Shown piece by piece: positions 22,466 through 35,485 of a stretch of 64,000 nt of DNA. Below the pieces are notes generated by a model, which was not told the DNA's origin, did not search any database, and worked only from the letters and a program-made list of their open reading frames with translations. Location of the stretch: NCBI GenBank assembly GCA_025558075.1, contig JAHLKF010000034.1:62001-126000 (forward strand). The letters are read 5' to 3'. A program made the position numbers and the translations under genes. Every line of letters begins with the position of its first letter. Position 1 is the stretch's first letter. The stretch comes from Gaertneriomyces semiglobifer. Lineage: Eukaryota > Chytridiomycota > Chytridiomycetes > Spizellomycetales > Spizellomycetaceae.

Positions 22466-22895
22466 TCAATAAATTTGCTACTGGTAGTGATGTGGTGGGC
22501 TTCGGATGTTTGTATAGATGGCGTGGAAGTTGTTGGGTTTGCAACAGAGGTCGAGGCCCTGCATTATCAGAAGATGAAGCAGCAGTTGGCCATCGACGTG
22601 CGCTCTGAAATTGAGCCCATCGTTACAACTGGCGAGTGAACGCTATTCGGTCGCTGGCAATGACCGTCCTGGCGAGGTACTACATACACAGGTTCACGTG
22701 AACGATTAACTTAATTCATTTGACGACGCGACTGGCTGTTGTGCGCAGCTCCCGTCACAATTCTCCACAACAGAGTCCCGCGAACCAGCCACCGTCAGTT
22801 CACATAGTTGGTTCTTGTATCGGGTAGTTGAGAAGCATTATGGTTTCCAGAACGTTCTGTACCATTTTACGGTTGTATAATAACGAAGCCACCAC
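22466..22895. other. intergenic, 430 bp
   Basis: Between the NTO1-like gene and the LRR pseudogene. No open frame continues the LRR upstream; stops occur just before 22896. Nothing else recognised. Confidence 0.45.
22468..22473 (+). terminator. AATAAA motif just after the NTO1-like stop codon
   Basis: The hexamer sits 3 nt past the TAG. If used as polyadenylation signal the 3' UTR would be very short. It could also be chance in an AT-rich patch. Confidence 0.3.
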
Positions 22896-23917
22896 GACAA
22901 CCGGGAATTAACGACTTTGGATGCGCTCCGCACTTGCCTGAACCTGCAGAGCTCTCTCTTCGTGGATGCATTAGGGTAACGAATGTCGATGCGCTCAGCA
23001 CTTGCCAGAACCTGGAGACAGTCTATCTTGATGGATGCATTGCATTAACAAATGTCCATGCGCTCGGCAGTTGGCAGAGCCTGGAAACGCTAGATCTTGG
23101 AGGGTCCATAAGGTTGGCGCAGGTGGATCAACTCAGCGAATGCCAGAAGCTGGAAACGCTGGAACTCGCGAGATGCGAAGGTTTAACGCAGGTGGATTGG
23201 CTCGGTTATTGCCCGAAGCTGAAATACCTAACGCTTACTGGATGCGTTGGATTGATCCACGGCGAAACTCAAACTCGACGAGATGCGTCACAGAAATTTA
23301 GATCGGGAGCAAAGAGAATTTCACGTATGGGACGTTGGAGGTGGACCTACCAGTCTCAGCTTCGCGCTTCGCCTGGTCAACTTCTTCATGGATGAACTGA
23401 GTGTCAACCAAGAGCAGTCCAACGTTTTGCAAGTCGTGCCCAAGATAAAAATCTTTGAAAGTAAAGTGAAATTTCGCGTAGGGAATTACGTTTGGAGAGA
23501 TTCCGAGAGTGATTCTACCGAGTAACACGTAAGAAGGCCACAAATCATTACCTTGCAAGATTATGCAGCGGACCTATTTCCAAGGATTGGCGATGCGATA
23601 CGAAGTCATCTGCAAACAGAAGGGGTGTGGCCAAATTCAACCAACATACCCATTCGCACGCTAGAAGATATTCTGATAGCTATGGCACAGAAACCGCGGT
23701 ATCGTCAGTATATCAGCATTGGAGCTGAACAATTCACGGAGAGGCATCGCTCTCCGATATTGCAAGTAGAATACCTGTGCTTGTTGGCGCCGACGGGGGA
23801 CGCACAGTCGCGGAAATGTTCGAATTTGTCGAACAACGCCGACTGGGTATTGATCATGCCCTCGGTGTTTACTACGAACTGGATAATGATCAAGTTGCGT
23901 CACTCCAACTCTGGTAA
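22896..23917 (+). pseudogene. decayed leucine-rich-repeat gene with several frame breaks
   Basis: Five LRR units of ~23 residues (pattern L-T-x-V-D-x-L-x-x-C-x-x-L-x-x-L-x-L-x-G-C) run from 22896 to ~23260. Unit 1 is in a different frame from units 2-5; unit 1 is one base shorter than the others around 22950-22961, a single-base deletion. Past the repeats the sensible frame changes again near 23250-23283 (REQREFHVWDVGGGPTSLSF). It then meets an in-frame TAA at 23523 and continues in the same frame (ITLQDYAADLFPRIGDAIRS). It shifts once more at 23738-23743, where GAGAG in place of GAG adds two bases. The last frame reads DIASRIPVLVGADGGRTVAE and ends at TAA 23915-23917. No GT-AG introns repair these breaks. 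I cannot name the family of the non-LRR part. Confidence 0.65.
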
Positions 23918-24180
23918 CTCTTTGCCAAACACGTTACCTTCTGAATTTTTTGAACATTCGCGCAGCGACAGACGAATTCAACACTACGCAATAACGTAAC
24001 GCGCTCATAACAGACAGCGCTCACCAGTGGAGAATGCTCCCGCCAGAAGACACCGAAGCAGAGCCGAGAGTGGATGGCGAGCAGCTGAAGGGGAACTCGG
24101 TTTCCTTAGGGGTATTGATTACGCGTCCAGAACCGTTTCATAAGGCGTGGGCTTCATGTGTTTTTTCCGCCTTTTAGGAA
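23918..24180 (+). other. intergenic stretch with an open frame that may be a further remnant
   Basis: A frame from about 24031 (RMLPPEDTEAEPRVDGEQLK...) runs to a TAG at 24175-24177. It has an internal ATG but no recognisable domain, and could be more of the decayed locus or chance. Confidence 0.25.
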
Positions 24181-24357
24181 GTCAATTGATGTTTCCAACG
24201 GTACGCCGTCTAGATAGGTTAGAACTACAGACAGAATACGCCATAGTGTTCTCGTACTAGGTAGATGAGCGGCCTTTCAGTATATAGGCCACATATTGTA
24301 ATTATATTCTATCAGTGATTAAGGCCAGTCTCCTGAACGTTCCTGTTGCAAAGAAGG
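24181..24357 (-). repeat. diverged tandem duplication, distal copy (3' end of membrane-protein gene plus downstream)
   Basis: Aligns by eye over its whole length with 24380-24562, with scattered substitutions and small indels. Shared blocks include AATACGCCATAGTGTTCT, GTAGATGAGCGG and CAGTCTCCTGAACG. On the minus strand the right end reads PSLQQERSGDWP followed by TAA, the counterpart of the real gene's final residues. Confidence 0.85.
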
Positions 24358-24379
24358 TATTTTCCGAGTATTACGAAGA

Positions 24380-24562
24380 TCAATTAGTGTTTCTAACGGT
24401 ACACTGTCTAGACACAATTCTATCGTATGTCAGAGCTACAGACATAATACGCCATAGTGTTCTTGTACTAAGTAGATGAGCGGTCTTTAGTATAGACCAG
24501 ATAACTAACATATTCTATAGTGATTAAGACCAGTCTCCTGAACGGCTCTGTTGCAAAGAAGG
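24380..24562 (-). repeat. diverged tandem duplication, proximal copy (contains the stop codon of the membrane-protein gene)
   Basis: The period is about 200 bp relative to 24181-24357. The last 39 nt (24524-24562, minus strand) encode PSLQQSRSGDWS and stop of the gene at 24524-25775; the rest is its 3' flank. Duplication of a gene end with its stop and downstream DNA is the simplest reading. Confidence 0.85.
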
Positions 24563-25775
24563 CGGCGGCAGAGAAAAGTCCTGCTTTCCTCCGCCATTAT
24601 ATACACTCACGCTTCTCATAGAAGGACTTTCGCTCCCTTTTGTGCTCCTGGCGGTACCGGGTGCACGATACAAGACAGGCGAGGGTTGAAGACGATTTGC
24701 GGCGACGGACTGGCGAGCGAGGTTCGTATGCGCTTTCCACAAAGCGTTCTTTTGCTGGTTCTTCCTGCGGAAGTAGATACACAATCCCGCGATGAGGAGG
24801 ATGAGAAGAGCGGCGCCGCCGGCTGCGATGGCGATGATGACACCGGTTGCGAGACGGTTGGTGAGGACTTTGCAGGCGGAAGAGTCTCCCGAGTTGCATT
24901 TGGCTTCGTCAGAATTGGCTGTGGAAGAGGGTGACGGGGTGGAGGCGGGTGTACGAGGAGCGCCGAGTTCGATTTTGGAAGAAAGGGATGAACAGCAGGT
25001 ATCTTGTGCTGGGGTGCCGGAGGATGTAGGAGCGCAAAAGGCGTTCGAGAGAGTGTGATTGGCGAATCCGCAGGATACTTGGTCAATGCGGGACGTGACG
25101 CAGGTGGAAGGGCTTGAGGCCGGTGCGGGGATGACGCCTTGCATGATCCCAAAGAGGGTTTCAACTTGGGTCATGTGAGCTTGCCCACCACAACGGGTGG
25201 CGTTCGTGAGAGCTGCTAGGCCCGAGGCTTGGAAACTATGCACCAGCCAATGAAGAAAGGTATGGTGTGTCAGTTTGCATCGGGAGATGGGCGCGGGAGC
25301 AATGACTGCAAAGATCAGAATGTGATACATACGCAGCCCAAGCATCCGGACAGACGTTTCCATTCCCGGTGTTTCCGGGGCACTTGTTGCTCTGGCTGAC
25401 GAAATATCCACACATGACAGTTAATCTGTATCTCCAGTCACCACCATCCCAGCTCGGACAACCGAAATACTCGAAGAGCTCTTTTGGCTTTCCACCTTCA
25501 GCAGGCATAATCTGCTTCATGATAGCGCTGTCGAGTAACCCCACAGAAGTGACATCGCTAAAGTTCATGCGGAAGAAGGGCGCAGCGCTGTCCCGAATTG
25601 TGCGAAGATCCAGTTGGGCACCGACAAAGTCACCGCAAAGATTGGAGTCCGCTGCCGCGACACACTCGGGAGGGGCACCAGCATTACCGGGAGCTGGAGG
25701 GTCTTGAGGCAGGGCGGACGCCACAGTGACGATGCCAGATAGGAGACTGGCCCAGAATGAGGCCGTGAACTTCAT
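24524..25775 (-). CDS. Cys-rich single-pass (type I) membrane protein, unknown family
   Basis: Two exons (25775-25333, 25235-24524; intron GTATGT...CATAG, 97 nt) give 384 residues. There is a signal peptide (residues 1-~21, ending VASALP). The ectodomain to ~250 has many Cys in a regular-looking pattern (PPECVAAADSNLCGDF, YFGCPSWDGGDW, MCGYFVSQSNKCPG, NVCPDAW, RCGG, STCVTS, VSCGF, AFCAP, DTCCSSL). A Ser/Thr/Pro stalk follows, then one transmembrane helix (VIIAIAAGGAALLILLIAGL), a basic stop-transfer (YFRRKNQQKN) and a ~75-residue cytoplasmic tail. I do not recognise the ectodomain; by layout it could be a surface receptor or sensor. The C-terminal 12 residues fall inside a tandem duplication (24181-24562). 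Its upstream region faces DBP2. Confidence 0.8.
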
Positions 25776-26810
25776 GGTGCTGGAAACTTGCGTCGGGGGA
25801 TGCGCGCAATGCTCAACAGGTTTCCTCAACAGCAGTAGCAGTAGCAACAGCCGTACATGAAGGGGTACGTTTTTTTGAGAGGCCTTTTGGGGCGCACACT
25901 CCGGCAGTGCGAGTTTTCAACACTTTTGGGTATGTGATAACAGTAGTTCTCTTTGGCACACCGAGTCGGCCGCCTGTGACGCTGTGAACACCCAAATTTT
26001 CACACTCAGTTCCGGACGTGTGCGAATAAGTTCGTGCGACATGCTGAACAGGTTATATAACCAAAGCAAGATATTGCTGTGGTTATTCTTGTTGTTCTTG
26101 TTGTCGCTGTTATTGCTGCTGTTGTTGCTGTGAGAGGGTTGACCACTCTGCTGCGGGAGCGTGAATTGAACACTCGCTGTCAGACCACTGGCTGGTGTTG
26201 TGTGCGCAATGGGCGCTCTGTTCAACTTCAAAACGGCTTTGACCTTGACATTCATTTATGCGGGCAAAGATCCACCCGCCGCAAACACATTCGAGACTCA
26301 CAGTCTCACAATTTCTGTTTCTTTCTTGATTCAAATGTAAATTCCTTCTCAAAAGAGAAAGGAAGGGTGTTCCAAAAATTGCAAGCCGTCCCGAAAGACG
26401 TCTCGCGGGGATTGGTATAGTTTTCAATCAGCAAAAAGCTGAGCTCAGTCGTAACTTCACTGCTGCAGCTAAGACCCTCGTGCAAGGATAAGGAAAACAG
26501 AAGCGGGGGATGCGGGAACACGGTTGCCTTTTATACCTGCGCTAACTGAATGGACTGTGCCATTGTTGCTATGGAAGTCATGTGCTCATGTAGGTGTAGG
26601 GTTGTGCGTAATTTGTTGACGCGTGGCAAATTGGGGCGGGGTTTCATCCATTTCGCCTTTTCTTCTCGTTGTCTTCCTCTTCTTTAGCGAAAACAACAGA
26701 ACGACAGAACAAGAAGCGACAGCCAGCCAGCAACAGCAGTAGACACAAAGCGTATCGAAGAATTCCGAATACAAGCGGACAGCTCAAGCAAACTCGCAAC
26801 TTAACGAATC
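25776..26810. promoter_or_regulatory. divergent intergenic region, membrane-protein gene and DBP2
   Basis: About 1 kb between two divergent start codons. It includes an imperfect trinucleotide stretch (TTG/CTG-type repeats, about 26067-26130) and pyrimidine runs near 26660-26690. A minus-strand ATG frame at 25917-26255 crosses the repeat, giving Asn/Ser-rich sequence that looks non-coding. Confidence 0.45.
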
Positions 26811-29563
<2,753 letters not shown>

Positions 29564-30316
29564 TGCTCTGTAATGACAAAGAGCAATTGTATGTTTGGAG
29601 CGACGGCAGATCAAGCTTTATCCAGCTGATGCGAAACCTGCCAACCGAACTGTTCCAACTCTAAAGGACGAATTGTTCGCAGGTTTGCTAGCACTTGTGT
29701 GCTCGCCTTTTGTACTGTTTTCCTGTTTATAATAGCCATTAAGAAAGAAATATTCAGACCATTTTGGTGCCTCTAAAGTGAGGCGGATCCGCACAATGGC
29801 CTAAGACCGAACATCAATTTTGTGAACTTGAGGCGTCCGTGTCGGGTCGTTCGTTCCCACATGCATGCGCATACAAGAGCTCAACGTTTATGTGCTGCAT
29901 GCATGCGCAGTGTGTGCATGGCATGATTGAGCCGTGATTATTATGTGCATGTAGAGTCAGTCGGTCAGTCCACTCGCACGGATCGTGTTGCGCTTATTTT
30001 TGGTTATATGGTGGATCTTGGCTCATCACACATCTATCTTGTAGACACCGCCGTCGATCTAATTTGCACATCATACACACATATAACGGGCGGGGAGGAC
30101 CAGCTCCTTCGATAGACGGAATAGACTCGCAAACCGCCTTGTAGACTAATTTAACGACTCCTTACTTCAACACATGGAGGCCTAACGCGCTGTGCTTGGT
30201 AGAAGGCCGCTATAGAAGACCATATAAATATAGAAAAGAAAGCGAGCAATACATCGCACCATCAGCAGTGTATCAACAGGGATCGTGCGGTGGAAGAGGA
30301 AAAAAGGCAGGGGAGG
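29564..30316. other. intergenic, 753 bp
   Basis: DBP2 3' region and desaturase promoter. A 12 bp word CATGCATGCGCA occurs twice (about 29860 and 29899) in a GC-alternating patch. No gene is seen. Confidence 0.5.
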
Positions 30317-32044
30317 ATGTGTTATACCGACGCCGTCGCCGCTCGACAGCGTCTCGCGAAAGAAGACGCCGAGTTGCGAAACCGAAAATTACAAGAAAAG
30401 CGGGAAGGCAATGTAATCACGAAAGCCGAAGTGAGGGAACGCGTGGAACAGGGCGAGATCTTGGTGCTGATTGAGGGGAAAGTGTACGATCTGACAAAGT
30501 TTGTCAAGTTTCATCCGGGAGGCGAGTTGGCGATTTGGCATATGAGAGGTCAGTAGAGTATTTTCATGTGGCCCATTTATGTGATACCTCGATATCTACG
30601 TGTATGCTGATTTATCCCGTTGATTCTTCTTCCTGGGTGCAAACTAGGTCGTGATGCGACAGATGCGGTGTTGGCGTACCATCCTGCATCTACTATCAAG
30701 CAGCGAATGCCACACTTTGTTATTGGCTCGCTTCCGAAATCAGAGTTAACGGTGGATCCAATAAGTGAAGAGTACAAAGAATTGGATGCAAAACTGAAAG
30801 CCGATGGATTTTATGAGACGAATTACTGGTTTTATGTGAGAGAGTTTTTCAAGTTGATGACTTTATGGGGGGTGATGATCGGGGCTGTTGTGTGGGGGCA
30901 GAGTGGAGGTTGGTATATCTTGAGTGCGGTGTGTGCGGCTACGCTGTGGTGAGTATTTAGGTTCTTCTGAACCAAGGACTCGGCGGATGTGGAAAGAAAG
31001 CTAACTGAGAACTATAGGCACCAGGCGGCCTTTATTGCTCACGACGCGGGCCATTCAGGCATCACTCACTCGTCCATCGTCGATATGCGCCTCGGTATCT
31101 GTCTCGGCAACTTTCTGGGCGGACTTTCGCTTGGCTGGTGGAAGCATAACCACAACGTTCATCACATCGTTACCAACTCTGTTACGAACGATCCCGATAT
31201 TCAGCACTTGCCTTTCATGGCCATTTCTACTAAATTCTTCAAAAGTCTGTATTCGACCTACTACAACCGTGTCTTGACATTTGACCCTGCCGCACAGTTC
31301 TTTGTGTCAGTGCAGCACTACATGTTCTACGTCGTCCTGTGCTTTGGGAGGTTCAATCTGTACGTTTTATCGTGGACACATGTGTTTTCGAAACGGTGTC
31401 ACCAGCATCGTATTTTGGAAATCGTCTGCATGTCCTTGTTCTGGACATGGTTTTTACCGCTGATGAGCGCTATTCCATCTTGGAAGTGGAGAGTGGCGTA
31501 TATCATGCTGAGCCACTGTTTGACAGTGTTCTTGCATTTGCAGATCACGTTAAGTCACTTTGGGATGGACCATGAGCTTTGGGACGAAGAAGTTGAAGAA
31601 CAAACTGCCGATGGCGATGTTGGAAGTGCGAAGCGGAAAAGAGAGATTAGCTTTGCGGAGATGGGTTTGAGGACCACAATGGATGTTGAGTGTCCAACGT
31701 GGATGGATTGGTTCCATGGCGGATTACAGGTACGGAACCTAAGATGCGTTTCGCTTTGACTCTTTTGTAAAACTTGGCTGATCATTGTCTGCCTGTGGGC
31801 ATGCTCTTAATTTGGATAGTTCCAAGTGGAACACCACCTCTTCCCACGTCTTCCCCGACACAACCTCCGCTTCACGCGGCCTCTTGTTCTTGCATTTGCT
31901 AAGAAGCATAACCTGCCGTTCCACTCATACGGATTTGTGAGGAGTAACATTTTGGTGCTGGATGTGTTGAAGAGTGTCGCTCATCAGGTCAAAAGTGTGA
32001 TCAGAGTTGATCCGAAAGAAGCCTGGGAGCATTTGAGTGGATGA
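30317..32044 (+). CDS. cytochrome b5-fused fatty-acid desaturase, Delta8 sphingolipid desaturase type
   Basis: Four exons (30317-30548, 30648-30948, 31018-31729, 31820-32044) give 489 residues. An N-terminal cytochrome b5 domain carries the heme motif HPGGE, its partner His in VLAYHPAS. The membrane desaturase follows with three His boxes: HDAGH, HNVHH and QVEHH. The Gln at the start of box 3 is typical of front-end desaturases. The stretch WWKHNHNVHHIVTN ... DPDIQHLPF is characteristic of fungal Delta8-sphingolipid desaturases, which unsaturate the long-chain base of glucosylceramide in the ER. A Delta5/Delta6 fatty-acid activity cannot be excluded by eye. The start was taken at the first in-frame ATG (MCYTDAV). 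All three introns split codons or fall between codons in phase. Confidence 0.9.
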
Positions 32045-32432
32045 ACAGGAAAAACGAACTTTGGTCGGCTATTTTTGGTTGGAGAGAAAGCTGACTCGCA
32101 TCAACCACCCAGCGTTTATCTACGTTCTGCGGTTTCTGTGTTAGGACTCTCTTTGGTGGACTTTTGTTAAGATGTGCCGCTGATTGTTTGGACGTTACGT
32201 TTGTTAGGTTCTTTGTACATATCCCCCCTGGTTGCCTTTGAACACATTAATATGAATTCAGTTACTTGATCTTGCGCGCGTTTCGCGATGACATCTTCGC
32301 GACTGAGATGGAAATTTTATGAAGGACCTCTCAGCTACTGTGAACGCAAGTTCCTGTGATTTATAGAAAGCAGCATTCGGGTGCTTGGCTCTATCAGCCT
32401 GACGCTCCTCAAAAGTGGGGGATTCGACCAAG
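32045..32432. other. intergenic, 388 bp
   Basis: Desaturase 3' region and DDHD-gene promoter. AT-rich around 32220-32260. Nothing else seen. Confidence 0.5.
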
Positions 32433-34515
32433 ATGGCCGATCCTTCGGCTGCCGAATCCACCCCTCCAAGGCCTCCATCACACATCATCTTTATTGTCCA
32501 TGGCATGGGTCGCCAAGAACGGTACGCTCATAACATCTCTGTGCTCCGTAGTACCACCCAATCTCTCCTCTCGCAACTGCCCGCCGCTACCCGCCCATCC
32601 CTCCACTACATCCCCATTGAATGGCATACCCCGTTCCATGCTCTGCCCAACATTGACACCCTCATCCGCAGCATAACCCTCCCCACCACCCCGTTACTCC
32701 GCGCCATCAACAATGACATCCTTGCTGACGTGCTCTACTACTTTACGCCCAGAAATGGACGTAGGATATTGGAAGTCGTCGCGGGCTTGTTGAACGAAGC
32801 GTACAAGGACTTTATGAAGTCGTGTCCGGAGTTTGAAGGACAGATATGTCTGGTGGGGCACTCTTTGGGGGGAATCATTGGGTATGACCTGGTGTCTGGG
32901 ATGAATAAAGAGAATGAAGGTGGTGGGAAGGAGGTATTAGGATTCGATGTACCGGGTTTGCTGTTCCATCCAGATGTGCTGTTACTATTTGGATCTCCGC
33001 TTGGTGCGGCGCTGGTGATTAGAGGAGTGGAACTTGGGCAATGGAGGCCGAATGCGGATGTACTGTGGCAGAACGTTTTTCATGTGTGTGATCCAATGGT
33101 ATGTTAGACATGGAAATGCGGTGGTGCAATCTGTCATTCTCTCTTTTTCTCACTTAAACCTGGTTCATTGATTCATTGTTTGTTATCTATTATTCTTTAT
33201 CAAGGCATACAGGATTGAACCTCTCCTTCACCCGTCTTACGCGCAAATCCCTCCCGTTCTCCTGCAACCTCCGGCTTCTCAACGTTCAAACTTTGATTTC
33301 GGCTACTACCGCAGCTTGATCACGTCCTACCTACCAACAGTTCCCTTTCCGCAAATGCCTCAATTCCCACAATTCCCGTTCTCCGAAATGACCATACCGA
33401 CCATACCGCCAACCATGTCATTGCCTGTATCTCTCCCACGTCCGCAGCTGCAAATACCCATGCCCCCGCTTCCCCAGTTTCCGGGGTTTGATCGTGCATT
33501 TGAGACAGTGAGAGATATGTGGATGTGGCCTTATTTGTTATGGTCTGATCAGCAACAGGCGGAACAGTCGGACTCTGCTGATGATGATGGGGATGGAGAT
33601 AGACCACATAAGAGACGGCGAGTGGAACTAGAAGTCAACAGTGTCGAGACAGGCGATAGCGCGACTACTACCGATGGCGAGAGTGAACAATGTGGGTCGG
33701 ATATGGAGGGAGAGGGAAAAGATGGACCACAACCGCATGGGACTAAACGTAAACGGCGCTCAATACCTACTGATACGGAGAAGGGACTAGATCGAAGAGC
33801 TTTGGCTCCCTCACCTGGCGGCCACGCAAATGGGTTTCCAGGCGAAATGGTTTATGCACGGAAAATCAAGTTTCCTCATTTACATGCACCAGCGTTGTCG
33901 ACCCCTTCCACAGTTCCATCGATACCAACAGGATCATCACCATCGTACAAAACTCCATTGACACACGTAACCGAATCCGTCTCCTCCATTGCCGAGAAAG
34001 TGAAGCGTAACCTGAACAATTTAAACTTATTGGGTGGAAACTCGTCAACATCTCCGCAACCACCTTCCGATGCTGCCACAACAACCGCAACAGCATCGGC
34101 AACTGAAACCACAAGTCCCGCTACTTCGACAATTTCGTCCCTGCTACAAGAAACGCTAGACGCAGCACCAAGCGCCGACATATCTGCCACAGTTCCCACT
34201 CCCAAGACTGAAACATCAAACAGTGCAAGCACAATCACAACTTCTCCATCATCCATTCCAGCATTTACTAACACAACAACCACCGATGGTAACGCCACAG
34301 CGATCACACCACCCTCGCCGCGGTACGACTATTACATTCCCACATCATCTTGGACATCTAACGCCCTGCAAGAGTATATCACAGGACTCAAGGCGCATTT
34401 CAGTTATTGGGGTAGCACGAGTGGGGTTTGGCATATTATTCAGGTCCTCACTAATATTGAAACGGACAATCAAACCGAAAATGCACCCGAGACGCTACCA
34501 GAGGTGGCAACGTAG
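32433..34515 (+). CDS. DDHD-domain phospholipase (PA-PLA1-like), with large disordered insert
   Basis: Two exons (32433-33098, 33205-34515) give 658 residues. The N-terminus HIIFIVHGMGRQE begins an alpha/beta hydrolase fold; the lipase box GHSLGG (~residue 143-148) holds the nucleophile Ser. Next comes the DDHD domain: LLLFGSPLGAAL, NVFHVCDPMAYRIEPLLHP (the intron falls after DPM), and at the far end YDYYIPTSSWTSNALQEY...HFSYWGSTSG. The family (DDHD1/2, SEC23IP, plant and fungal relatives) cleaves phosphatidic acid or other glycerophospholipids. About 300 residues of Pro-, Ser/Thr- and Glu-rich sequence lie inside the DDHD domain, between LLHPSYAQ and YDYYIP, with two basic clusters (KRRRVE, KRKRRS). 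Family members often carry inserts here; its role is unknown. It is convergent with the next gene, only 187 bp apart. Confidence 0.88.
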
Positions 34516-34702
34516 AGCGTACATGGTGGTTACAATGCTTGGTATATTTATTTACATGATGTAGTTAGCCTACTTTACTGAAAATGATGGCCTATCTGTG
34601 CTTAGCTATAAATGCTGCTACTTCCACTCGATAATGATGCCAGCTCGTCTGGGTATAGACTGGATGGTATGAAAGGTCTCTAAAGTTTGGGGCCTGCAGA
34701 AT

Positions 34703-35485
34703 CTAATCTATCACTACGACATTCATCCTCCTGCCCAATCTCTTTTCAACCTCCTCTTTCTCCATGAAATCTTTAACGGTCCAACATGTCGCTTTCAAAC
34801 CACTCGGATGACCCTGATAAAGGCCGATATAAGTATACAAGTCCGGCTTCGCAGGTCCCGGAACGATTCCATGATCCTCAATCAGCACGGTTAAAACTTC
34901 CTCTGCCATTTCTTTATCAAAAATATTCGGCACGTATAAACAAATCACATTATTCTGGGCATCGTCAGGTACATCTCGCTTGCGCGGGAATATTTTGCAG
35001 CAAAACGCTTGGGTCTTCTTCAAGGGACGGAACAACATCGACATTGCGATCGTGCGAAACATCGAGTCGCACTGTTTCAACGTGGGGAAAAACATCCATT
35101 TACCGCACGTTCGCCCGTGTGATCGAGCAATTGATGCGATGAGGGCTTTAGAGTCTCGTTGGGCGGCCTCCCGTATGCGGGGTTTGGAATTGGGATTGGC
35201 TTTGGTTGCCCGGGCGGGGATGGAAGGGTCGTCTTTGATTTTTTGGATGCGACGTTCGAGAGTTTCCAAGACATCCATTCCGAGTTCAACTGCTTCGGCA
35301 AAAGTGCCACCATCGCCGTCATATTTACCGGAAGCTTTCTGCAAAGTCTCTTTGGCTTCGTCCCTCACCCAGATCCAAGATGTGCTGTCGGTGTAAGTCT
35401 CTGACGGACGGCTGGCGTTCAAAAACGTGTTCAGCTCTGATGCCGGGCGGGTGGGATTCCAAATAAATTCATATGAGTCGGCCAT
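34703..35485 (-). CDS. conserved hypothetical protein, DUF1917/Bles03 (C11orf68)-like
   Basis: An intronless gene of 260 codons. The central part has GRTCGKWMFFPTLKQCDSMF, then an alternating beta/alpha region and CLYVPNIFDKEMAEEVLTVL, ending RRMNVVVID. GKWM-F followed by a W/C-containing helix is what I recall for DUF1917 proteins (human C11orf68/Bles03, eIF4E-like fold); I am only moderately sure. Function unknown. There is no signal peptide or membrane segment. The upstream region is long (1.6 kb) and shared with CHD1. Confidence 0.75.
   Translation of the reverse strand: MADSYEFIWNPTRPASELNTFLNASRPSETYTDSTSWIWVRDEAKETLQKASGKYDGDGGTFAEAVELGMDVLETLERRIQKIKDDPSIPARATKANPNSKPRIREAAQRDSKALIASIARSHGRTCGKWMFFPTLKQCDSMFRTIAMSMLFRPLKKTQAFCCKIFPRKRDVPDDAQNNVICLYVPNIFDKEMAEEVLTVLIEDHGIVPGPAKPDLYTYIGLYQGHPSGLKATCWTVKDFMEKEEVEKRLGRRMNVVVID

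Noticed and set aside
30290..30316. Earlier desaturase start at a GTG codon
   Set aside because: Non-ATG starts are not expected in a fungal nuclear gene; the ATG at 30317 leaves a complete cytochrome b5 domain.
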